From NCBI GenBank assembly GCA_947461185.1, contig CANHJY010000091.1, positions 1-7,427 of the forward strand: 7,427 bases of DNA, read 5' to 3'. Below the pieces are notes generated by a model. The model was not told the DNA's origin and did no database searches. It saw only the letters and a list, made by a program, of their open reading frames with translations. How positions within the stretch are numbered: position 1 is the first letter of the stretch; the number at the start of each line of letters is the position of its first letter. Below, in pieces: positions 1-4,861 of the stretch. Position numbers and translations under genes: made by a program. This DNA comes from Flavobacteriales bacterium. Its GTDB lineage: Bacteria; Bacteroidota; Bacteroidia; Flavobacteriales_D; Crocinitomicaceae.

Positions 1-26
1 AAAAGCAACAATTCTTAAGCGTTTGA

Positions 27-482
27 TTATTTAACCATGAATCTTTTAAGATAATCTTCTTTTGCAACTTTAAATTTTGTTTTAAAATCAGCAAGATTAG
101 CCACACTTGTATCGTAAACGAATGATACCGATTCATGGTTTAAATCATGTAACAATACGCGTTTCATTTCGCCTTCATTTTCAGTAACTAAAGACAAACG
201 ATTGAAAAAATCAATATTTAATTCATTTCCGATTGATTTTATACATTTTACCGAGCTATCAATAGAACAACCTGAAACCTGTGTACGAGTTTCATCCGCG
301 ACCAATACAATAAAATAATCTTTATAGATTTTATATGTTCCCTTGATGAGTGCACCATGAGCATTCCAATTTGACACAAAATCCTCAAGATGCTTTCTGA
401 TAACTATTTCGTCATCAGTATTTATAAATCTATTAGAAGTATATACCCAAACCCTGCTATTTTCAGAAAAACTATCGAACAT
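27..482 (-). CDS. Small conserved Bacteroidota protein, family often mislabelled 'ABC transporter ATPase'
   Basis: A soluble protein of about 151 residues with no signal peptide or membrane segment. I recognise it from memory as a conserved Bacteroidota family with the pattern SRVWVY near the N-terminus (residues 9-14), NWNAHG (39-43 region) and GCSIDSS (71-77, with C72; another cysteine is C80). Databases often call this family 'ABC transporter ATPase', but no Walker A, Walker B or ABC signature can be seen and the protein is far too short, so that name is not supported. Its function is unknown. The ATG at 480-482 is preferred because homologues begin close to it. A GTG at 483-485 sits directly upstream, in frame, and overlaps the TAG stop of the preceding gene by one base. 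It is the last gene of a five-gene minus-strand operon. The context suggests a link to the iron-sulfur pair before it, but nothing in the sequence shows this. Confidence 0.85.
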   Translation of the reverse strand: MFDSFSENSRVWVYTSNRFINTDDEIVIRKHLEDFVSNWNAHGALIKGTYKIYKDYFIVLVADETRTQVSGCSIDSSVKCIKSIGNELNIDFFNRLSLVTENEGEMKRVLLHDLNHESVSFVYDTSVANLADFKTKFKVAKEDYLKRFMVK

Positions 483-484
483 CA

Positions 485-1273
485 CTACAATTCAGCTGCA
501 TTGGCAATTAATTCAGCAACGTCTAAAACTAACACTTCTGCTTCCTTATTGAAATTTTTAACGCCATCAGTAAGCATCGTATTGCAAAAAGGACAGCCTG
601 TAGCTATAATATTTGCCTGCGTCTCTAATGCATCTTCTGTCCTTTCGACATTAATTTCCTTGTCTCCTTTTTCAGCCTCTTTAAACATTTGAGCACCACC
701 TGCCCCGCAACAAAGACCATTGGTTTTGCATCTTTTCATTTCAACTAGACTGGCATCCAATTTTTCAATTAATGCTCTTGGCGCTTCGAACACATCATTT
801 GCACGGCCTAAATAACACGGATCATGAAAAGTTATTTTCTTTCCTTTGAAAGTTCCACCATCAGCCAAAACTAGTTTACCTATATTGATTAAATCTTGAA
901 TCAATTGCGTATGATGAATCACTTCATAATTACCTCCTAATTCTGGGTATTCATTCTTCAAGGTATTAAAACAATGTGGACAAGCTGTTACAATTTTTTT
1001 GATTTCGTAGCCATTCAAAACCTGAATATTCATCAAGGCCTGCATTTGAAATGTAAATTCATTTCCAGCCCTTCTAGCTGGATCTCCTGAACAACTTTCT
1101 TCAGTTCCTAAAACTGCAAAATTTACATTACAATGATTGAGTATTTTAACAACGGCTTTGGTAATTTTTTTTGCTCTATCATCAAAACTACCGGAACATC
1201 CTACCCAAAACAAAATGTCAGGTGTTTTTCCTTCCGCTAACATTTCTGACATTGTTGGTACCTTAAGTGTCAT
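485..1273 (-). CDS. (Fe-S)-binding protein with two cysteine-rich CCG domains (HdrB/HdrD/FadF C-terminal-like)
   Basis: A soluble cytoplasmic protein of 262 residues made of two CCG (cysteine-rich) domains, as in heterodisulfide reductase HdrB/HdrD, GlpC and the C-terminal half of FadF. Domain 1 spans about residues 20-130: C26, then C61-S-G-D-PARRAGNE, then C98-PH-C101. Domain 2 spans about 148-255: HDPC153YLGR, then C188-C189-G-AGG, then C227-PF-C230. Such domains bind a 4Fe-4S cluster and form the catalytic or electron-accepting part of these oxidoreductases. Domain 1 has CSG where domain 2 has CCG; related proteins commonly have CTGD or CSGD here, so this is probably normal for the family. 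The ATG at 1271-1273 lies 10 bases after the stop of the membrane ferredoxin-like gene, its likely partner; together they match one FadF-like protein. The true electron donor and substrate are not shown by the sequence. Confidence 0.92.
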   Translation of the reverse strand: MTLKVPTMSEMLAEGKTPDILFWVGCSGSFDDRAKKITKAVVKILNHCNVNFAVLGTEESCSGDPARRAGNEFTFQMQALMNIQVLNGYEIKKIVTACPHCFNTLKNEYPELGGNYEVIHHTQLIQDLINIGKLVLADGGTFKGKKITFHDPCYLGRANDVFEAPRALIEKLDASLVEMKRCKTNGLCCGAGGAQMFKEAEKGDKEINVERTEDALETQANIIATGCPFCNTMLTDGVKNFNKEAEVLVLDVAELIANAAEL

Positions 1274-1283
1274 ATCCTATATT

Positions 1284-2621
1284 TTAATCTTCTTTTGCCC
1301 AATTGAAGCGATCACTCGGAGAGAATTGCCAAGGAGCACCATTGTTTTCAATATTTGTTAACATTCCCGTTAATTCCGTTGGCATTTTGGATTCTTCCAT
1401 TACCATAAATCTTCTTAAATCTACAAGTATTGCAAGCGGATCAATGTTTACAGGGCACTCTTGAACGCATGCATTACATGATGTGCATGCCCAGACCTCT
1501 TCCTCGGAAATATAATCGCCAAGTAAACTTTTACCGTCTATGTAATCAGCACCATTTTTTCTCTTCAATTCTCCTATTTCGGTAATTCGATCTCGTGTAT
1601 CCATCATAACTTTCCTTGGAGACAATAATTTTCCAGTTAAATTTGCTGGACATACGGAAGTACATCTCCCACATTCAGTACACGCGTATGAATCGAGCAA
1701 ATTTTTCCATGTCAAGTCAGTTGCGTCTTTGGCTCCGAAACGTTGAATTGAATTCGATTCAGGTTGCGCAGCGTATGGGTCGGAATTAGGATCTAACATG
1801 AGTTTAACCTCATTCGTTACACTATCCATATTAACAAACTTTCCTTTCTTATTTAAATTGGAATAATAAGTAACAGGAAAAGCAAGGAGAATATGGAAAT
1901 GCTTAGAAAAAGGTAAATAATTAAGAAATGTAAAAACCATCAAAATATGACCCCACCAACCTATTCTTTCGATTATATGAAGCGTAGAAACATCCAAATT
2001 TCCGAAGAGAAATGGCCCCAATTTGGAAGATATTAAAAAGTTAAAAGAACTTTCCCCATCGATACCGGAAGAATAATGAGAATGGCCCAAATTATATAAG
2101 ACTTCATCTGCACCATTCATCATAAAGATGAAACAAATCAAAATAATCTCCAACACTAAAATAAGATTAGCGTCCTGTTTAGGCCATCCAGCAAGTTCTT
2201 TCATGTTGAGTCTTGGGAGCTTAAGTAAGTTTCTTCTTGATAAAAAGAAAACTGTTCCAACGAAAGCTAAAACCGAAAGCACTTCGATAAAACTCACCAT
2301 GAATGTGTAGCCTCCACCCAATCCATTTCTAAACATTCTATGATTTCCGGAAACACCATCCGCTACAATTTCAATCAATTCAATCTGTGTTATCACAAAT
2401 GCGACATATAAAAACAAGTGTAATAAGGCAGGAATTGGTCGGTTGAACATTTTCTTTTGTCCAAACGCTACCAAAATCATAGTGCGCAATCTTTCTTTTT
2501 TATTATCGGAACGATTATCATCCCTACCTAATAAGATATTGGCTCTAACTTTACTTATATTATAAATAAAATAAAGCGTTCCACTCAAAAATAAAATTGT
2601 AAAAGCAATAATTGAAATCAT
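1284..2621 (-). CDS. Membrane-bound FadF/HdrD-like oxidoreductase subunit: NarI-like cytochrome domain plus two 4Fe-4S motifs
   Basis: A protein of 445 residues. The N-terminal half is a polytopic membrane domain with hydrophobic segments at about 2-21, 62-87, 105-127, 151-169 and 217-238. It resembles the nitrate reductase gamma (NarI)/HdrE fold; candidate b-haem ligands are H68 (in PALLHLFLY), H215, H225 (in GWWGHIL), H241 and H243 (in PFSKHFH). The C-terminal half holds two ferredoxin-type motifs of the form CxxCxxCxxxCP: C314, C317, C320, C324 and C379, C382, C385, C389. Fused FadF proteins have this layout followed by two CCG domains; here those are encoded by the next gene. The likely role is electron transfer between a soluble partner and membrane quinone, as proposed for FadF-type ETF:quinone oxidoreductases, but the donor is inferred. 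The start ATG lies two bases after the MCE gene stop, so the genes are probably translationally coupled. It lacks catalytic features of nitrate reductase. Confidence 0.88.
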   Translation of the reverse strand: MISIIAFTILFLSGTLYFIYNISKVRANILLGRDDNRSDNKKERLRTMILVAFGQKKMFNRPIPALLHLFLYVAFVITQIELIEIVADGVSGNHRMFRNGLGGGYTFMVSFIEVLSVLAFVGTVFFLSRRNLLKLPRLNMKELAGWPKQDANLILVLEIILICFIFMMNGADEVLYNLGHSHYSSGIDGESSFNFLISSKLGPFLFGNLDVSTLHIIERIGWWGHILMVFTFLNYLPFSKHFHILLAFPVTYYSNLNKKGKFVNMDSVTNEVKLMLDPNSDPYAAQPESNSIQRFGAKDATDLTWKNLLDSYACTECGRCTSVCPANLTGKLLSPRKVMMDTRDRITEIGELKRKNGADYIDGKSLLGDYISEEEVWACTSCNACVQECPVNIDPLAILVDLRRFMVMEESKMPTELTGMLTNIENNGAPWQFSPSDRFNWAKED

Positions 2622-2623
2622 TT

Positions 2624-3664
2624 CTACTGATTAGCTGTTGTGTCAAGTAATTCTCTGAGGCGTATTTCTTCTTGTTCATTCAATGGAACCCCCTTTGTTT
2701 TGGCACCAAGAAGTGAAAAGTGTATGTAACGTTCAGGGTGTAATCTTAGATCATTAACAAGCATCTGGAGTTCATTGTTCGTTTCGACCAAATTATCATA
2801 TAATTTGGTGTCGTTCAATAGTAAACCAATTGATCCATCCGGTGAGTTGGCTTTTTGAATAACACCGTTTAGACTGCTAATTGTTGATGTGGCTTCGTTG
2901 ATGACCTTTTTGAAGTTTATAGTAACTAATTCATCAGAAAACTTTTTGGCATTACCAACTATTTCATTTACCGCATCATTACTCTTTTTCAAATTGGCCG
3001 TTATACTCTCAACATTACCAACAATTCGGCTAAACTTTTCTTTTTCTTCACCAACCAAACCTTGAACCTGATCAGCCACTAAACCTAAGTTATGTATAGC
3101 CATTTTAAGCTCACCTAAACTCCCTTCAATCTCTGAAGTTGCAGTGGTATCCCAAAACGCAGTAAGCGATGTAACCATATGATCAATTGATGAAATGGCA
3201 CCTTGAACTTTTTTCACTAATGGATCAGCATATGCTTTAACTTGAGAAGTTATATCAATGGTAACTATACCTTGTAAATAGTCCCCAGGTTTATAAAAAC
3301 CTTTAGATATATCCGGATTTAATGAAAGAATAAGTCCTTTATTGAAAAGATCGATGGCTCCTGCTTCAATTGTTGATCCTTTTGGAATCTTAAATCCATC
3401 CTCCTGCACATTAAAAGTTACAAGAACCTTTTTCAATGAATCTTTTTCATTGGTTAACTCGATATCTGTAACTTTACCAATTGCTACCCCATTGACCATT
3501 ACTGAACTTGCCACTGCAATACCACCCGAGTTAGGCAAATATGCATAGTAAACTTCATCCCCACCAAAAAAACTATTTCCTTTTAGGAAATTAATTCCGG
3601 CAACTAACAGTCCAATTGCTAATATTGCAATAACTCCAGTAACAATTTCTTTCGATATTTTCAA
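2624..3664 (-). CDS. MlaD family (MCE domain) lipid-transport protein
   Basis: A protein of 346 residues with an N-terminal membrane anchor (about 8-26), one MCE domain (about 36-118, with the typical GIAVASSVMVNGVAIGKV stretch), and a long helical region (about 140-305) that probably forms a periplasmic needle or coiled coil. MCE proteins form hexamers that carry phospholipids or other lipids between inner and outer membranes, usually with a permease (MlaE) and ATPase (MlaF); neither is encoded here, so those partners must be elsewhere. The C-terminal LHPERYIHFSLLG (about 308-320) is a signature I associate with Bacteroidota members. The start is TTG at 3662-3664: translation gives MKISKEI, the usual N-terminus of these proteins; an in-frame TAG lies upstream, and the first ATG is at residue 56, inside the MCE domain. 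The start is four bases after the amidase stop. The lipid carried and the direction of transport cannot be told. Confidence 0.92.
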   Translation of the reverse strand: MKISKEIVTGVIAILAIGLLVAGINFLKGNSFFGGDEVYYAYLPNSGGIAVASSVMVNGVAIGKVTDIELTNEKDSLKKVLVTFNVQEDGFKIPKGSTIEAGAIDLFNKGLILSLNPDISKGFYKPGDYLQGIVTIDITSQVKAYADPLVKKVQGAISSIDHMVTSLTAFWDTTATSEIEGSLGELKMAIHNLGLVADQVQGLVGEEKEKFSRIVGNVESITANLKKSNDAVNEIVGNAKKFSDELVTINFKKVINEATSTISSLNGVIQKANSPDGSIGLLLNDTKLYDNLVETNNELQMLVNDLRLHPERYIHFSLLGAKTKGVPLNEQEEIRLRELLDTTANQ

Positions 3665-3668
3665 AACC

Positions 3669-4799
3669 TTATTTTTTGACTAATTTAATAGCTTTTTCTA
3701 AATCTATGCGTTCACCATTTAGAAAGGCAACGACAAAAGCACTAGAAAAGCCCTCCTCTCTTAATTTATTTTTTAACGAACTGGCTGATTCATAATCATT
3801 AATGTACTTGCCAGCGGTATATTTGAATAAATTGTTTTGTACATACTCATAAACTTCCATTCCTTTGAATTTTGTTGAAGATGTTGAAATACGACTCTCA
3901 GATGTTTCAATTTGAACTCTAAAAATAACATCACTAGATAGTTCAGTATCTTCCTTTTCAACCACGTCTTGAATATCATCTGCGACAATATTAACATTAT
4001 TATCTTCTACAACATCATCTATACCTTCCAATTCATTTTTATAATTTTGAAATGCTGTAAACATGCAATTAGCCATTTTAGTCTGTCCAGATGTGTCTGC
4101 TAAAAAAGATTCTTCTTTTACATTCGTTAAAAATCCAGTTTCAATTAAAACGCTTGGCATAGTTGTCTTGTAGAGTACTAAAAATCCAGCCTGTTTGACA
4201 CCTCTATCATGACGTCCAATTTTCTTAAATTCCTTTTGCAATTTATCAGCGAAACTAATGGACTGATCTAAAAAAACCGATAGTTGAATTTGACGGGCAA
4301 TCAAAGCATCAGGTGTTAAATCAAAGTCTTTATATTTCTCTCCTTGGTCATCTTCAAGATAAATGGTTGAATTTTCTCTTTCAGCAACTTTTTGCTGAGA
4401 CTCTGTACGATGCAATCCCAATACATAGGTTTCAGCGCCATATGCTGACGGACTAGCAGAGTTCGCATGAATACAAATAAAAAGATCAGCATTATTTCTA
4501 TTTGCAATATTCGCTCTTTCATTAAGCTCAATAAAAACATCTTTATCTCTAGTATAAATCACATTGATGTCAGGATACTTTGCCTTTATTAATTTACCTA
4601 GTTTCAAGGCTATTGAAAGGCAAACTGTTTTCTCATTTGCAGAGGCGCCATGACATCCAGGATCTTTACCTCCATGCCCAGCGTCAATTACAATAGTTTT
4701 AAGAAGTGACTCCTGAGAAACGGCATGAACTATTCCCGCAAAAAAAGAAGTAACTAATAAAAATGACTTTAAAACGTTATATGTACTATTTTTTTCCAA
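3669..4799 (-). CDS. Periplasmic N-acetylmuramoyl-L-alanine amidase (Amidase_3) with SPOR-like C-terminus
   Basis: A protein of 376 residues: signal peptide at about 10-28 (FLLVTSFFAGIVHA, no lipobox cysteine), Amidase_3 catalytic domain at about 34-255, an acidic linker (about 257-290, rich in D, E and V), and a SPOR-like peptidoglycan-binding domain at about 291-360. Expected zinc ligands and catalytic residues are present: H42 in DAGHGGKDPG, E56, H111 in CIHANS, and E220 in LIETGF. The enzyme cuts the bond between N-acetylmuramic acid and L-alanine, as in daughter-cell separation. Residues about 130-195 form an insertion in the position where AmiB/AmiC-type amidases carry an inhibitory helix, suggesting activation by a partner protein; that is inference. 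The start is TTG at 4797-4799. An in-frame TAA lies upstream, and the next methionine is residue 214, beyond most active-site residues. It is the first gene of the minus-strand operon and diverges from lptD. Confidence 0.93.
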   Translation of the reverse strand: MEKNSTYNVLKSFLLVTSFFAGIVHAVSQESLLKTIVIDAGHGGKDPGCHGASANEKTVCLSIALKLGKLIKAKYPDINVIYTRDKDVFIELNERANIANRNNADLFICIHANSASPSAYGAETYVLGLHRTESQQKVAERENSTIYLEDDQGEKYKDFDLTPDALIARQIQLSVFLDQSISFADKLQKEFKKIGRHDRGVKQAGFLVLYKTTMPSVLIETGFLTNVKEESFLADTSGQTKMANCMFTAFQNYKNELEGIDDVVEDNNVNIVADDIQDVVEKEDTELSSDVIFRVQIETSESRISTSSTKFKGMEVYEYVQNNLFKYTAGKYINDYESASSLKNKLREEGFSSAFVVAFLNGERIDLEKAIKLVKK

Positions 4800-4818
4800 G
4801 TCAGTGCTCGATTTTTAA

Positions 4819-4826
4819 TAGATTTG
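4819..4826 (+). promoter_or_regulatory. Candidate Bacteroidota -7 promoter box for lptD
   Basis: The sequence TAGATTTG matches the Bacteroidota -7 consensus TAnnTTTG exactly. It would give a transcript start near 4832 and a leader of about 30 bases before the TTG at 4862. The -33 region (about 4793-4800) reads TTTCCAAG, which is not a good -33 element. It sits in the 62-base divergent gap, so the two proposed promoters would overlap or face each other. Confidence 0.45.
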
Positions 4827-4852
4827 CAAGGTTAAAAAACGAATGAATTAAT

Positions 4853-4860
4853 CAAATATA
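4853..4860 (-). promoter_or_regulatory. Candidate Bacteroidota -7 promoter box for the amidase operon
   Basis: Read on the minus strand this is TATATTTG, an exact match to the Bacteroidota -7 consensus TAnnTTTG. It would place the transcript start near 4846, giving a leader of roughly 48 bases before the TTG start at 4799. I see no convincing TTG-type -33 element about 20 bases further upstream, only a T-rich stretch. The region is AT-rich, so a chance match is possible. Confidence 0.45.
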
Positions 4861-4861
4861 A

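Larger units (their letters stand above)
27..4799 (-). other. Predicted five-gene operon: amidase, MCE protein, split FadF-like pair, small conserved protein
   Basis: All five genes share a strand, and the junctions are 4, 2, 10 and 2 bases (or a one-base overlap if the GTG start is used for the last gene). There is no room for internal promoters outside coding sequence and no hairpin between genes. The likely promoter is the box at 4853-4860. Bases 1-26, past the last stop, show no convincing terminator, so transcription may continue beyond the window. Confidence 0.75.

Noticed and set aside
1..26. Rho-independent terminator after the minus-strand operon
   Set aside because: There is a short CTTAAG palindrome but no GC-rich stem followed by a U tract within the visible bases.
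390..692. Plus-strand open frame of about 100 codons
   Set aside because: It lies opposite two well-supported minus-strand genes, has a low-complexity serine-rich translation, and matches no family I know.
1284..2621. Respiratory nitrate reductase gamma subunit
   Set aside because: The membrane part resembles NarI, but the fused double ferredoxin motifs and the CCG-domain neighbour point to a FadF/HdrD-like protein, and no other nitrate reductase genes are present.
3773..3997. Second minus-strand frame inside the amidase gene (and a similar one at 4316-4540)
   Set aside because: They are out of frame within a clearly conserved amidase gene and their translations show no domain; they are shadows.
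4800..4861. Riboswitch or small RNA in the divergent gap
   Set aside because: The gap is only 62 bases, AT-rich, and shows no stable hairpin or known motif.
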